A DNA stretch of 64,000 bases from an uncultured Bacteroidales bacterium (GCA_949289215.1 CASENC010000018.1:1-64000); one strand, 5' to 3'. Positions 8,773 through 18,692 are shown, counted from the first letter of the stretch. The notes: generated by a model from the sequence alone, not told the origin. Made by a program: numbers and translations.

Positions 8773-8818
8773 CCTTATTTGTTTGAATTTATATCAATGA
8801 TTGTTAACTTCATGCCGG

Positions 8819-10132
8819 TTATTTTTCGCGCATGAAAATATTGATAGGAGTTCCGCTGAAGTCCCAGTGTTCCCGTATTTGGTTTTCAAGATAGCGTTTG
8901 TATGGCTCTTTTACCCACTGCGGCAGGTTGCAGAAGAACAGGAACGATGGTATCTGTGCCTCCTTGAGCATGGTTACATACTTTATTTTTACGTATTTCC
9001 CCTTGTTGGCCGGTGGCGGGTATGCTTCAATGGCTTCGTGCATCACATTGTTAAGTTCCGATGTTGGCACTTGGCGGTTACGGTTTTCATATACGTTCAC
9101 AGCACTTTCAAGCACCTTGAGGATGCGCTGCTTGGTGAGTGCCGAGCCAAATATGATGGGAAAGTCGGTGAACGGGGCGAAACGGTTGCGAATGGCGTTT
9201 TCAAACGTCTTGATGGCTGCCGTGCTTTTGTTTTCCACAAGGTCCCACTTGTTGACACACACCACCAGCCCCTTGCGGTTGCGCTGGATGAGCGAGAAGA
9301 TATTGGCATCTTGCCCTTCGATGCCGCGGGTGGCATCAATCATGAGAATGCACACATCGCTGTTTTCTATGGCACGAATGCTGCGTATCACCGAGTAGTA
9401 TTCTATGTCTTCGTTCACCTTGGCCTTCTTGCGGATACCTGCGGTATCGACAAGGTAGAAGTCGAAGCCGAACTTGTTGTAGCGTGTATAGATACTGTCA
9501 CGGGTGGTGCCTGCTATGTTGGTGACTATGTTGCGTTCCTCGCCTATGAAAGCGTTCACAATCGACGACTTGCCCGAGTTGGGGCGACCCACGATGGCAA
9601 ACTTGGGTAGGTGCTCGGTGGCAACTTCCTCGGCTGCGTCTTTGGGCATGAGTTCTACGATACGGTCGAGCAGGTCGCCGGTTCCTGAACCGTTGATTGC
9701 CGACACGGCAATCGGGTCGCCCAATCCGAAGGCATAAAATTCGGCTTCACCGAAATATGTCAGGTCGTCGGCTTTGTTGGCAACCACGATGACGGGTTTC
9801 CGTGAACGGCGCAATATCGCCGCCACATGGTCGTCGAGGTCGGTTATGCCGTTCTTGATATCCACTACAAAGAGTATCACATCGGCTTCTTCAATGGCAA
9901 TGGCCACCTGTTTGTTTATTTCCTCTTCGAAAATATCTTCGGAATTGACAACCCAGCCGCCTGTATCGACAACCGACATTTCCATGCCGTTCCACTCGGT
10001 CTTGCCATACTGGCGGTCGCGCGTGGTGCCCGAAGTGTCGTCAACGATAGCCGTGCGGGCACCGGTGAGACGGTTGAACAGTGTCGATTTTCCCACGTTT
10101 GGTCGTCCTACTATTGCAATAAGTTTTCCCAT
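8819..10132 (-). CDS. der: ribosome biogenesis GTPase Der (EngA)
   Basis: 437 residues, the standard length. It has two tandem GTPase domains: P-loops GRPNVGKST near residue 8 and GRPNSGKSS near 180, with NKAD and NKWD guanine-specificity motifs, then a C-terminal KH-like domain ([19 protein letters not shown]). Der acts in late 50S subunit assembly. It is the last gene of an operon with era and fabH; 33 nt separate it from era. Confidence 0.97.
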   Translation of the reverse strand: MGKLIAIVGRPNVGKSTLFNRLTGARTAIVDDTSGTTRDRQYGKTEWNGMEMSVVDTGGWVVNSEDIFEEEINKQVAIAIEEADVILFVVDIKNGITDLDDHVAAILRRSRKPVIVVANKADDLTYFGEAEFYAFGLGDPIAVSAINGSGTGDLLDRIVELMPKDAAEEVATEHLPKFAIVGRPNSGKSSIVNAFIGEERNIVTNIAGTTRDSIYTRYNKFGFDFYLVDTAGIRKKAKVNEDIEYYSVIRSIRAIENSDVCILMIDATRGIEGQDANIFSLIQRNRKGLVVCVNKWDLVENKSTAAIKTFENAIRNRFAPFTDFPIIFGSALTKQRILKVLESAVNVYENRNRQVPTSELNNVMHEAIEAYPPPANKGKYVKIKYVTMLKEAQIPSFLFFCNLPQWVKEPYKRYLENQIREHWDFSGTPINIFMREK

Positions 10133-10165
10133 ATAAAAATTAGCTGTCAGTGTAATTATTAGTGA

Positions 10166-11050
10166 TTATTCGATGTATCCAAACGAGCGCAACTTGTTTT
10201 CCTTGTTACGCCAGTCTTTTTCCACTTTCACATAAAGTTCCAGGTAAACGTGTTTTTGGAAGAATGTTTCGATGTCTTTGCGAGCTTCGATACCCACACG
10301 TTTCAGTTTTTGTCCGCCATGCCCTATGATGATTGCCTTTTGGCTGTCTCGTTCCACATATATGACAGCCATGATGTGTATCGATTCGGGCTTTTCATCA
10401 AACAGTTCCACCATCACTTGTGAGGCATAAGGCACTTCCTTGTCATAATCGAGCAGCAGTTTCTCTCGGATTATTTCGGTGACAAAGAAGCGTGCCGGGC
10501 GGTCGGTGAGGTCGTCTTTCCCGAAGAATGGCGGCGACTCGGGGAGCAATTCCACGATGCGCTTCATCAGGTTCCCGACATTGAAGTTTTCCTTGGCCGA
10601 CATGGGGAACACTTCGGCCGACGGCAACACTCCGCGCCATTTGTCGATTATGGCCACGAGGTCGTCGTTCCCCTTCAGCAGGTCGATTTTGTTTATCACA
10701 AGCAATATGGGAATCTTCATTTTCGCCACTTTGTCGAGGAACGAACGGTTCTTTTCCATCGACTCTACCACGTCGGTCACATAAAGCAGTATGTCGGCAT
10801 CGACAAGGGCTTCTTCCGAAAATTCGAGCATACTCTCCTGCAATTTGTATTTGGGTTTCAATACACCGGGAGTGTCGGAAAAAACTATTTGATATTCGTC
10901 GGTGTTGACGATTCCCATGATGCGGTGCCGCGTGGTTTGGGCCTTGGATGTGATTATCGATATGCGTTCACCCACAAGGCGATTCATCAACGTCGATTTT
11001 CCCACATTGGGGTTTCCCACTATGTTTACAAATCCTGCTTTATGCTGCAT
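10166..11050 (-). CDS. era: GTPase Era
   Basis: 294 residues. The GTPase domain has GNPNVGKST (about 12-20), DTPG and NKID; the C-terminal KH domain has the GHGGQKLKRVG loop that binds the 3' end of 16S rRNA. It works in 30S maturation. It lies between fabH and der in the same orientation, so two ribosome-assembly GTPases are transcribed together. Confidence 0.97.
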   Translation of the reverse strand: MQHKAGFVNIVGNPNVGKSTLMNRLVGERISIITSKAQTTRHRIMGIVNTDEYQIVFSDTPGVLKPKYKLQESMLEFSEEALVDADILLYVTDVVESMEKNRSFLDKVAKMKIPILLVINKIDLLKGNDDLVAIIDKWRGVLPSAEVFPMSAKENFNVGNLMKRIVELLPESPPFFGKDDLTDRPARFFVTEIIREKLLLDYDKEVPYASQVMVELFDEKPESIHIMAVIYVERDSQKAIIIGHGGQKLKRVGIEARKDIETFFQKHVYLELYVKVEKDWRNKENKLRSFGYIE

Positions 11051-11100
11051 TGTGAAAAATTATTGGTTTCTGTGACGTTTTCTATTTGTGTGATAAAACA

Positions 11101-11160
11101 AAATCCCACAGCTCCGCCGGTGGTGTCGAGTGATGCGCCGAAGGCAGTCGTGTGGGATTA
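11101..11160 (-). terminator. hairpin after fabH
   Basis: ATCCCACA and TGTGGGAT form the ends of a hairpin in the fabH-era gap. In the minus reading the stem is followed by TTTGTTTTATC, a weak intrinsic terminator that may reduce era-der expression relative to fabH. Confidence 0.4.
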
Positions 11161-11177
11161 TAAGTCTGGAACGGGAA

Positions 11178-12161
11178 TTATATACCCCAAACAAGGTACA
11201 TAGCCCCCCAAGTAAATCCTGCGCCGAAAGCAGTGAGGATTATCTTGTCGCCCTTCTTCAGGCGACCTTTGTATTCGTCGATGCACAATGGAATAGATGC
11301 AGCACTGGTATTGCCGTAGTGCTGTATGTTGACAAGAACCTTTGCCGGGTCGATGCCAAGGCGTGAACCCACGGCCTCGATTATGCGCAAGTTGGCTTGG
11401 TGGGGGATGAACCAGTCGATGGTATCTACCGTCAAGCCGTTGCGAGCCATGACTTCCTTGCTCGACTCGTACATATCGGTAACGGCGTGCTTGTAAACAG
11501 CACGGCCTTCTTGGTACACATAATGCTCGTCGGCTTGGACATTCTCGACCGATGCCGGATTAACCGACCCGCCTGCTTTCATTACCAGGTGAGGCAATCC
11601 CTCGCCGTTGACGTGGAACACGCCATCAATGACGCCGGTGTTTTCTTCGGTGGGTTCTACAAGTACTGCCACAGCTGCATCGCCAAAGAGCGGGCAAGTG
11701 GTGCGATCCTTGTAATTGGTCATGCTCGACATCTTTTCAGCGGCGATTACCACTATTTTTTTATAGAGTCCGCTCTTGATGTAAGCCGAAGCCGATTGCA
11801 TCGACACTACGAAACCTGCGCAGGCTGCCTGTATGTCGTAGGCATAGGCATTCTTTGCCCCGCATTGATAAGCAATAATCGAAGCTGTCGAAGGGAAGCG
11901 GTAGTCGGGGTTGGACGTAGCGCAGATAATCAGTTCTATGTCCTCGGCACGTGTACCGGTTTCTTCAAGCAACTTGTTGAGGGCACGCACACCCATATAC
12001 GACGAGCCTGCGTGCGGCTCTTTCAAGATTCGCCTTTCCTTGATTCCCACACGTGTGGTAATCCATTCATCGCTTGTTTCCACCATTTGCGACAGTTCGT
12101 CGTTGGTGAGCACATAGTCGGGCGTATATGATGCAATGCCGGTTATGTTAGCGTTAATCAT
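11178..12161 (-). CDS. fabH: beta-ketoacyl-ACP synthase III
   Basis: 327 residues. The enzyme condenses acetyl-CoA with malonyl-ACP to start fatty acid synthesis. The catalytic triad is visible: C114 in QAACAGF, H254 in IPHQAN and N284 in YGNTSAAS. The C-terminal FGAGFTWGA loop is typical. It lies downstream of DUF177 (yceD) and rpmF, the classic bacterial order linking ribosome protein L32 and lipid synthesis. Confidence 0.96.
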   Translation of the reverse strand: MINANITGIASYTPDYVLTNDELSQMVETSDEWITTRVGIKERRILKEPHAGSSYMGVRALNKLLEETGTRAEDIELIICATSNPDYRFPSTASIIAYQCGAKNAYAYDIQAACAGFVVSMQSASAYIKSGLYKKIVVIAAEKMSSMTNYKDRTTCPLFGDAAVAVLVEPTEENTGVIDGVFHVNGEGLPHLVMKAGGSVNPASVENVQADEHYVYQEGRAVYKHAVTDMYESSKEVMARNGLTVDTIDWFIPHQANLRIIEAVGSRLGIDPAKVLVNIQHYGNTSAASIPLCIDEYKGRLKKGDKIILTAFGAGFTWGAMYLVWGI

Positions 12162-12208
12162 AATTCTTGATTGTAAAGTCTGTTCGGCGTTTATGTGTTG
12201 ATTTACGG

Positions 12209-12296
12209 AAACGATAACTACTATATCCCTTGGTATCGCCGGAACCGTGCGGCCCGTGTGTTACGCAAGGCATATAGTAATCGTAGTTAGCGTTTT
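12209..12296. repeat. long imperfect inverted repeat between rpmF and fabH
   Basis: The left arm (12209-12232) reads roughly AACGATAACTACTATAT and the right arm (12266-12296) is its complement with a few inserted bases. The roughly 33-nt loop contains CCGGAACCGTGCGG. In RNA this would be a strong stem in the rpmF-fabH spacer: an RNA-processing site, an attenuator or a small mobile repeat. There is no U-tract, so a simple terminator is unlikely. Confidence 0.6.
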
Positions 12297-12324
12297 CGAC
12301 GCATCTCGTGTGCTTTGTGCCTTT

Positions 12325-12510
12325 TTACTGTGCTGCGCCTTTTTCGATAGCTATCTTACCGCGGTAATAGCCACATTCGGGGCATACGGTGTGATATATG
12401 TGCCATGCGCCGCAGTTGGGGCAAAGGGCAATTGTCGGAGCAACAGCCTTGTCGTGAGTTCTTCTCTTGGCTGTGCGGGTCTTCGATTGTTTTCGTTTAG
12501 GATGTGCCAT
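12325..12510 (-). CDS. rpmF: 50S ribosomal protein L32
   Basis: 61 residues beginning MAHPKRKQSKTRTAKRRTH, the standard L32 start. The zinc ribbon is complete: CPNCG (about 33-37) and CPECG (about 48-52). It is 20 nt from the end of the DUF177 gene upstream, as in most bacteria. Confidence 0.97.
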   Translation of the reverse strand: MAHPKRKQSKTRTAKRRTHDKAVAPTIALCPNCGAWHIYHTVCPECGYYRGKIAIEKGAAQ

Positions 12511-12530
12511 CTCTTTTTAATTATATATTA

Positions 12531-13058
12531 TTAATTATTGTTTTTCAGTTTTCGCAAGGCTTCCCATCGTGGGTCACACGTTGTGTCATCACTGTTATCG
12601 GCACCGCCGTGTGCTGAGTGTTCTTCAAGCAGGCGGCTCATCTCCTCGTTGCACTTGCCATCTTCATGGGTGTGCATGATGGGGATTGTGAGCATCACCG
12701 TGTCGTTAATGACACGCGCCACGTTAAACGTGTCGCACGATTCGGGGATGACTGTCAGGTCATCTCCTTCATAATATTCATCGCCGTATCTCACGCTCAT
12801 GGCATATGTGGTATCCACGCGATGTTCCATCTCGTCGAGGCAACGGTCGCATGGAATGCCTATGATACCCTTAAGGGTGAAAAACAGTTCATAAACATCT
12901 CCGACGCATTTCACCGACAACGTTACGTCCACGTTGCTCGATGACACATCGGAACTTTCCATCTTTCTGAAAAAATCCAACCCTAAATGGTAGTTAAATT
13001 CTTGTGTACCAACGGGCATACCTTTCAAAGAAAGGTCAAATTCGTCAAATTTTTCCAA
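12531..13058 (-). CDS. DUF177 (YceD) family protein
   Basis: About 175 residues. The two Cys pairs expected for the family are partly visible (IPCDRCLDEMEHR), followed by an acidic C-terminus. YceD/DUF177 proteins are linked to 23S rRNA accumulation and lie next to rpmF. The frame opens at a TTG at 13082, but that codon sits inside the -7 element of the only good promoter. The TTG at 13058 (MEKFDEFDLSLKG) fits both the promoter and the family's N-terminus; the first ATG is at 13019. Confidence 0.8.
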   Translation of the reverse strand: MEKFDEFDLSLKGMPVGTQEFNYHLGLDFFRKMESSDVSSSNVDVTLSVKCVGDVYELFFTLKGIIGIPCDRCLDEMEHRVDTTYAMSVRYGDEYYEGDDLTVIPESCDTFNVARVINDTVMLTIPIMHTHEDGKCNEEMSRLLEEHSAHGGADNSDDTTCDPRWEALRKLKNNN

Positions 13059-13079
13059 AATAGTAGAGTTAAATCGGCG

Positions 13080-13111
13080 CAAAGATACAAATTTTCCCGT
13101 TAATAGTCAAC
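13080..13111 (-). promoter_or_regulatory. promoter of the DUF177-rpmF-fabH-era-der operon
   Basis: On the minus strand GTTG (13111-13108), 20 nt, TATCTTTG (13087-13080). The start is expected near 13074, so translation must begin downstream of 13082. Confidence 0.6.
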
Positions 13112-13150
13112 CATTTTCGTGTTTTTTATGCCGCCGGAAGGCTTTTGTGG

Positions 13151-13747
13151 CTAAAACAGCGACAGTTGTGGGTCGAGCAGGCGGAACGACAGGCGGTGGT
13201 GAGGAGTGGTACCATGGGCTGCAATGGCGGCCCGGTGGTCGCGTGTGGGATACCCTTTATTGCGGTCCCACCTGTAGGCAGGATAGTCGCGGGCTATTTT
13301 ATACATATATTCGTCGCGGTGCGTCTTGGCAAGAATTGATGCTGCGGCTATCGACATATAAGTTGCATCACCCTTGATGATGCACTTGTGGGGTATGCCG
13401 GGATAAGGGTTGAAGCGGTTGCCGTCGATGAGCAGGAATTCGGGTTGTACCGCCAATTGTGCCACGGCCCTGTGCATGGCAAGTATCGACGCCTGGAGAA
13501 TGTTTATTTGGTCGATTTCTTCGGGGCTGACGAATGTTACGGCCCACGCCACGGCTTCGGTTTCGATGATGGAGCGCAACTCGTTGCGTTGCCGTTCGGT
13601 AAGCTGTTTTGAATCATTGAGCAACTCATTGCCGAAATCTTGCGGCAATATTACGGCAGCGGCGACCACCGGCCCGGCCAGGCATCCGCGCCCGGCCTCG
13701 TCGCAACCGGCTTCGCGGAAATCTTTATGCAAAAATGGTTTAAGCAT
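13151..13747 (-). CDS. rnhB: ribonuclease HII
   Basis: 198 residues from the ATG at 13747; the longer frame to 13828 is inside the upstream synthase gene. It removes RNA from RNA-DNA hybrids, including single ribonucleotides in DNA. The motif GCDEAGRG (D16, E17), the ILPQDF and DSKQLT segments, and LLIDGNRF with a further catalytic Asp are all present. The start lies 20 nt after the polyprenyl synthase stop. Confidence 0.95.
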   Translation of the reverse strand: MLKPFLHKDFREAGCDEAGRGCLAGPVVAAAVILPQDFGNELLNDSKQLTERQRNELRSIIETEAVAWAVTFVSPEEIDQINILQASILAMHRAVAQLAVQPEFLLIDGNRFNPYPGIPHKCIIKGDATYMSIAAASILAKTHRDEYMYKIARDYPAYRWDRNKGYPTRDHRAAIAAHGTTPHHRLSFRLLDPQLSLF

Positions 13748-13767
13748 CGGGAGGGCGAAGTGCGCTG

Positions 13768-14751
13768 CTACTTGTTGCGTTCTATTATATAGTCGAATAT
13801 CGACTTGAATTGCTCCACGGCTTCGCAATTACCGTATTCGGCCAGCAGCCCTTGAGCCTCGTTGCGTATGCGTTCCATTGTGCGGTAAGCATAATCTATG
13901 CCGCCGGCTTCCTTGGCAAAATTTATGAGTGTGGCAATATCGTCGGTTTCAAGCATGGTTTTGTGGCTTAATTCGAGCATACGGTTGTGCTCGGGCAAGT
14001 CGGTGCGTGATAAGGCATAAATCAATGGCAATGTCATTTTCCCTTCGCGCAGGTCGTTGCCTGTGGGTTTCCCTACGTCGGGATTGTCGAAATAGTCAAA
14101 AATGTCATCTTTGATTTGGAAGCACACGCCGAGCATTTCCACATAACGTTTTAAGTTTGCAAGCCGGTTGTCATCGACTCCCGAGGCATAACCGCCCACT
14201 TGCACGCAGCTGCTGAATAGCGATGCGGTTTTCCTCTTTATGATTCCAAGATATGTTTCTTCGTCGATGCTGTGGTTGCGGGCATTGTCGATTTGCTCTA
14301 TTTCGCCAAGCGACAATTCTCGCCCCAAGTGGGCCATTACCGAGATTATGTTAAAGCATTGGGTTTTTTCGGCACAATATAGTGCGCCGCTTACAAAAAA
14401 GTCGCCCACAAGCACGGCAATATGGTTGTCCCAAATTCGGTTGATTGACGGGCGGCCACGGCGTTGTTGCGACTCGTCAATCACGTCGTCGTGAATGAGC
14501 GAGGCATTGTGCAACAGTTCTATTGCTGCCCCGGCGTAAATCACATTATCGCTTATGGCCGAGTCGCCGCTGAACATACGTCCGCTCAATATAACCAAAA
14601 TCGGACGTAATTGTTTGCCCTTCGATGCAAGGAAATTATCGACAACCTGCTGCATCAACAGGCTGCGGCTCTTGAGCGTGTCGGATATTATCCTGTTCAA
14701 CCGTTCAAGGTCGCTTGAAACACTATCTTGAATTTTCTTAAACGAAACCAT
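13768..14751 (-). CDS. polyprenyl diphosphate synthase (octaprenyl type)
   Basis: 327 residues. A trans-isoprenyl diphosphate synthase with both Asp-rich motifs: DDVID (88-92) and DDIFD (215-219), plus GKQLRP near 45. It extends allylic diphosphates with isopentenyl diphosphate, probably for the menaquinone side chain. The exact chain length is not certain from sequence. It is first in a two-gene operon with rnhB. Confidence 0.9.
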   Translation of the reverse strand: MVSFKKIQDSVSSDLERLNRIISDTLKSRSLLMQQVVDNFLASKGKQLRPILVILSGRMFSGDSAISDNVIYAGAAIELLHNASLIHDDVIDESQQRRGRPSINRIWDNHIAVLVGDFFVSGALYCAEKTQCFNIISVMAHLGRELSLGEIEQIDNARNHSIDEETYLGIIKRKTASLFSSCVQVGGYASGVDDNRLANLKRYVEMLGVCFQIKDDIFDYFDNPDVGKPTGNDLREGKMTLPLIYALSRTDLPEHNRMLELSHKTMLETDDIATLINFAKEAGGIDYAYRTMERIRNEAQGLLAEYGNCEAVEQFKSIFDYIIERNK

Positions 14752-14830
14752 GTCATGAATTGAGTCGCAAAATTACGAAAAAACGTCGTAGCGTCAATTG
14801 TAAATTTTACGGCAATATAAATTTGTGCTT

Positions 14831-14861
14831 CAAAATTAGTCAAAAACGGCGTTTTGCCAAA
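14831..14861 (-). promoter_or_regulatory. promoter of the polyprenyl synthase-rnhB operon
   Basis: On the minus strand TTTG (14861-14858), 19 nt, TAATTTTG (14838-14831). A second TAATTTTG lies at 14775-14768, closer to the gene, without a clear -33 element. Confidence 0.65.
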
Positions 14862-14889
14862 GTCAAACATACGTTTAGGCCGTTTTTTA

Positions 14890-15369
14890 TCACATTTTTT
14901 TATTGCGCAATATCTGTGGTTGATTGTGTGATGTCGTGTCTTGCGGTATTGTATCTTGCGGCCAGGCATCGAGCAGCAGGTCGTAATGAACCAATGTGAG
15001 TGATATGTGCGTTTCACCGCCTCGACAATGCACTACAGCGCTTTTCTCCACCGGCACCATGTCGTCGTTAAGGTCGAGGCGGCGGTTGAGGTTTGTATCC
15101 TCATAAGCCATCACGCTGAAAGGCATCTCGCCCGGCGGGGTGCGCATTTCCACAGTCATGCTTCCTCTGCGTGATGGTACCATTTCATAATCAAAAGGGG
15201 TGAAATTGTCGCGCATTACGGTTACCATAAGGTAAGAGCGGTCGGTGTCGATGCTGTCGATGGTAACTGTCAAGAAGCCTGCCCCGTCGGGGATGCTTTT
15301 CCCGGGAACCTGTGCGAATACCGTAAAAAGCACCATGGCCGACAGTGCTGAAATAAATATCCTTTTCAT
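14890..15369 (-). CDS. DUF2141 family exported protein
   Basis: 159 residues. The start ATG at 15369 overlaps the kinase stop as ATGA. It has a signal peptide (MKRIFISALSAMVLFTVFAQ), then a beta-rich DUF2141 domain with GEMPFSVMAYEDTNLNRRLD, where YEDTNxNxxLD is the family's best-kept segment. The Thr/Asn-rich tail (PQDTIPQDTTSHN) looks flexible. Periplasmic or surface; its function is unknown. Co-transcription with a sensor kinase suggests it could influence that kinase's signal, which is inference. Confidence 0.8.
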   Translation of the reverse strand: MKRIFISALSAMVLFTVFAQVPGKSIPDGAGFLTVTIDSIDTDRSYLMVTVMRDNFTPFDYEMVPSRRGSMTVEMRTPPGEMPFSVMAYEDTNLNRRLDLNDDMVPVEKSAVVHCRGGETHISLTLVHYDLLLDAWPQDTIPQDTTSHNQPQILRNKKM

Positions 15370-16577
15370 TTCGTCTTTAATAATTCGATGCGGAATGTGG
15401 TGCCGTGTCCCACTTCCGAGTCTTTGACATATATGCGGCCGCCGTGGTACTCCTCGATGATGCGCTTGACAAGGGTGAGGCCGAGCCCCCAACCTCGGTT
15501 CTTGGTAGTATAACCCGGGGTGAAAACCGTTTTGAAATTCTTGCGTGCTATGCCTTTGCCGGTATCGGTTATGTCGATATATACTATGCGGGTCGATGTG
15601 CCGGTATCGATGTCCACGGTGAGCCGTCCTTCCCCTTGCATGGCATCGACGGCATTCTTGGTGAGGTTTTCCATAACCCATTCAAATAGTGGCAGGCACA
15701 GCATCACTCCGCAATCATTTGTGGCGCGGTTGACGGTAAGTTTCACTCGCGAAGATATGCGTGACCGCATATATTGCAGGCTTTCATCGACAGCCTCGTT
15801 TATGAAATTCAATTCCATTTCGGGGCGGGAACCTATTTTGGAGAACCTGTCGGCAATCACCGAAAGCCGATGCACGTCGGCGTTCAAGTCGGTGATTATC
15901 TCCTTGTCAACGCCCGATGCTTCGAGCATCTCCACCCATGCCATCATCGACGAGATGGGGGTTCCGAGTTGGTGCGCGGTTTCTTTCGACAATCCCACCC
16001 ACACCTTGTTCTGTTCTGCTTTTTTGATGCTGATGAGGGCGAAATACACGATTGCCACAAAAATAAGCAACACGGCAAGCTGTATGTAGGGGTAATAGGC
16101 AAGCCGTTTAAGCACGGTGGAATCTTCATAATACAATTCTTGCGCCGTGGCATCGTCGATTTGTATGGTTATATGGTTTTCAGTGCCTTTCAAGTGCTGT
16201 AACTTTTCTTCAAGGTAGGCAAGGTTGCGCGGAGAAATCATGTAAGGCGAAAGTGAGTCAACCGGTTCGGGCAAATCGAAATTGCGGTGCAGCAATATGG
16301 TGCCATCGCCATCTACCAGCAATACCGGAATATTGTGGTTGCCTTCGATTATGCTGAACAGAAAATCGACATCGGTTCCCGAACTGCCGTCGGTGGCCGA
16401 GGCAAGTTCCTTGGTGGCATTTGCCCAAATTTGCATGCGTTCGCGTTCTTGCGCGGCAAGGTCGCGCACAAGGCTGTCGGAGATATAAAGGAAAACACCC
16501 ACCATCACAAGTGCCACGATGATGAAAACAGTTTTCCAGATGCGGCGTGTATCGTATATGCTACTATGTAATATCAT
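15366..16577 (-). CDS. membrane sensor histidine kinase
   Basis: 403 residues. TM helices at about 14-33 and 161-184 enclose a periplasmic sensor region. The phospho-acceptor box is GLSKETAHQLGTPISS with H202, a variant common in Bacteroidetes. The ATP-binding domain has MENLTKNAVDAM (N box), DTGKGIA (G1) and GWGLGLTLVKRI (G2). No response regulator gene is adjacent, so the partner is elsewhere. 27 nt separate it from the upstream HAD gene. Confidence 0.92.
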   Translation of the reverse strand: MILHSSIYDTRRIWKTVFIIVALVMVGVFLYISDSLVRDLAAQERERMQIWANATKELASATDGSSGTDVDFLFSIIEGNHNIPVLLVDGDGTILLHRNFDLPEPVDSLSPYMISPRNLAYLEEKLQHLKGTENHITIQIDDATAQELYYEDSTVLKRLAYYPYIQLAVLLIFVAIVYFALISIKKAEQNKVWVGLSKETAHQLGTPISSMMAWVEMLEASGVDKEIITDLNADVHRLSVIADRFSKIGSRPEMELNFINEAVDESLQYMRSRISSRVKLTVNRATNDCGVMLCLPLFEWVMENLTKNAVDAMQGEGRLTVDIDTGTSTRIVYIDITDTGKGIARKNFKTVFTPGYTTKNRGWGLGLTLVKRIIEEYHGGRIYVKDSEVGHGTTFRIELLKTK

Positions 16578-16604
16578 GATTATTAAACGCCTTGCGATGT
16601 CACT

Positions 16605-17447
16605 TTATTGCCCCAGGTTGTGTGCAAGCCACCATGCCACACTGTCGTCATCGTTGCAGCCTATAATTTCGCTTGCCACGCGCTTGACCATGGGCAGGGC
16701 ATTCGACGGGGCCACGCTGTAGTCGGCCATCTGCATCATTTCCATGTCGTTCACGTTGTCGCCGAATGCTACAATCTTGTCGAAGCCGCACTCATGGGCA
16801 AGCGTCTTGATTGCGACCGCCTTCGACACCTGCGAACCGTATATTTCAAGGTAACCGTATCCGGGTGCATATATGTCGCAATAGCAAATGGGATGGCAAT
16901 CAATGTTTTGCGACAAGATGTCGTTATATATTTCTTCCATTACCGGGTAACGGTCGGTGGAAAACACTATCAGTGCCGGACACGATGATGGCTCATAAGG
17001 CTTGTCGTCAAGTATGAAATCCTTGTAATGTGTGCCGGTGCGGCTCTTCATGAAATCGGCTTCACGGGCCGAAATGCTGTTGATGTGATGGGCAAGCAGC
17101 TGTGCGCCCGATTGGCGGTATATGAACGGATGTGCGCCGTGTTGCTCATATATTTGGCATATTTTGGTTATGATGCTTTCATCTATGGGCCATGTGTGTG
17201 TATAAGCCGCAACTTTTTCATCCCATAAAGCCGCACCTGCAAGTACAACCGACGGTAACCGCATATCTACGCCCGACAACAAAGGCATGGCCGTGGCCGG
17301 CGACCGTGCCGTGGCAATGGCAAAATTCAAGCCATGCCGGGCAATCAAGTCGTTGATTATGTGTGCACTTTGTTCCGACACTTCACAATTGCTGTTTAGT
17401 AATGTCCCGTCAAGGTCGGTAATGAACAGGGTCTTGCTGATATCCAT
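16605..17447 (-). CDS. HAD-superfamily Cof-type phosphatase
   Basis: 280 residues. Motif I is ITDLDGTLLNS (D11, D13); motif III/IV region is KIVAFGDNVNDMEMM, with the late GDxxND signature. The large cap insertion with ARSPATAMPLL is typical of Cof/YbiV-type sugar phosphatases, for which the exact substrate cannot be predicted. First gene of a unit with the histidine kinase. Confidence 0.9.
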   Translation of the reverse strand: MDISKTLFITDLDGTLLNSNCEVSEQSAHIINDLIARHGLNFAIATARSPATAMPLLSGVDMRLPSVVLAGAALWDEKVAAYTHTWPIDESIITKICQIYEQHGAHPFIYRQSGAQLLAHHINSISAREADFMKSRTGTHYKDFILDDKPYEPSSCPALIVFSTDRYPVMEEIYNDILSQNIDCHPICYCDIYAPGYGYLEIYGSQVSKAVAIKTLAHECGFDKIVAFGDNVNDMEMMQMADYSVAPSNALPMVKRVASEIIGCNDDDSVAWWLAHNLGQ

Positions 17448-17470
17448 GCAGTTAATTTAATAATGAATAA

Positions 17471-17548
17471 GGAATGGGTAATGAAGAACCGGAATTTTAT
17501 GTGAATAGTCTATTCCATAATCAGTTTTAAATTTTCATTACCCATTCC
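17471..17548. repeat. inverted repeat between mrp and the HAD gene
   Basis: GGAATGGGTAATGAA (17471-17485) is perfectly complementary to TTCATTACCCATTCC (17534-17548), with a 48-nt AT-rich loop. It fills the gap between two minus-strand operons. It may end the mrp transcript, or be a short dispersed element; no clear U-tract follows. Confidence 0.6.
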
Positions 17549-17571
17549 CAATTTCAAATTAAAATAGATTT

Positions 17572-18675
17572 CTAATTAAATTCAACTTTGTGTGTCGGCG
17601 GCAAGGTGCTGTTGCGTTGGTCGGTGGCTGCTGCCACTTCGCGGGCAAGCTCGATGAATGCGGCACCCGACACGCTGTTTTGCAATGTCACGGGAACACC
17701 GTCGTCTCCACCCTTGCAAATACTTGCCACAAGCGGAATTTGTCCCAACAATTTAACGCCTAATTTTTGGGCAAGATTTTTACCGCCGTCTTTTCCGAAG
17801 ATATAGTATTTCTCATCGGGGTGTGCGGCCGGCGTGAACCACGACATATTTTCCACGATACCAAGTATGGGCACGTTCACTTTGTCGCTTTGGAACATAC
17901 TCACTCCCTTGCGGGCATCGGCAAGCGCGACGTCTTGCGGCGTGGTCACTACTATGGCACCTGTGATGGCAAGTGTCTGTACCAGGGTTAGGTGTATGTC
18001 GCTTGTGCCGGGAGGCATGTCTATGATGAAGTAATCGAGTTCACCCCAGTCGGCTTCGGTGATAAGTTGGCGCAAGGCGTTGCTTGCCATTCCGCCGCGC
18101 CACAGCACGGCCTGGTCTTTATCGACGAGAAAACCTATCGACAGCACTTTCACGCCATAACGCTCAAGCGGTTCGATGAGGTTGCGCCCGTCTTCCTTTT
18201 GTGACATATACACCGGCGCATCTTCAAGACCAAACATCTTGGGAGCCGACGGGCCGAAGATGTCGGCATCGAGCAGGCCCACTTTATATCCTAATTGGGC
18301 AAGCGACACGGCAAGGTTGACGGCGATAGTGGATTTGCCCACACCGCCTTTGCCCGATGATACGCCGATGATGTTTTTCACACCCGGCAGGGGATTGGCA
18401 GGCTTTTGTGGTGCAGCTGTGCGGAACTTGACGGCCACGGTGGGTTCCACCTCGTTGCCTATATAAGTTTTAAGTGCGGCTTCGGCCGATTTTACCAACG
18501 ACTTGGCAAACGGGTCGGTCGATTTGTCGAAAATCAATGAAAAGGATACCTTCATGCCGTCGATGCGTATGTCATCTTCGACCATTCCACTCGACACTAT
18601 GTCTTTGCCGGTGCCGGGATAGCGCACATTGCTCAGTGCGTCAAGTATAAGTTTCGGATATAAACGTTGTTCCAT
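17572..18675 (-). CDS. mrp: Mrp/NBP35-family iron-sulfur carrier ATPase
   Basis: 367 residues. An N-terminal DUF59/MIP18 domain (about 1-85) precedes a ParA-like ATPase with the deviant P-loop SGKGGVGKST (107-116) and DMPPGTSD. It is thought to carry and insert Fe-S clusters. The two Cys that hold the bridging cluster in some homologues are not obvious after ENMSWFTP, which I believe is common in Bacteroidetes members. It is the last gene of a five-gene operon. Confidence 0.9.
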   Translation of the reverse strand: MEQRLYPKLILDALSNVRYPGTGKDIVSSGMVEDDIRIDGMKVSFSLIFDKSTDPFAKSLVKSAEAALKTYIGNEVEPTVAVKFRTAAPQKPANPLPGVKNIIGVSSGKGGVGKSTIAVNLAVSLAQLGYKVGLLDADIFGPSAPKMFGLEDAPVYMSQKEDGRNLIEPLERYGVKVLSIGFLVDKDQAVLWRGGMASNALRQLITEADWGELDYFIIDMPPGTSDIHLTLVQTLAITGAIVVTTPQDVALADARKGVSMFQSDKVNVPILGIVENMSWFTPAAHPDEKYYIFGKDGGKNLAQKLGVKLLGQIPLVASICKGGDDGVPVTLQNSVSGAAFIELAREVAAATDQRNSTLPPTHKVEFN

Positions 18676-18692
18676 TTTTCAGTAGTGATTAT

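Noticed and set aside
17471..17548. Insertion-sequence ends
   Set aside because: The inverted repeat encloses only 48 nt and no transposase gene; a hairpin or short dispersed repeat explains it better.
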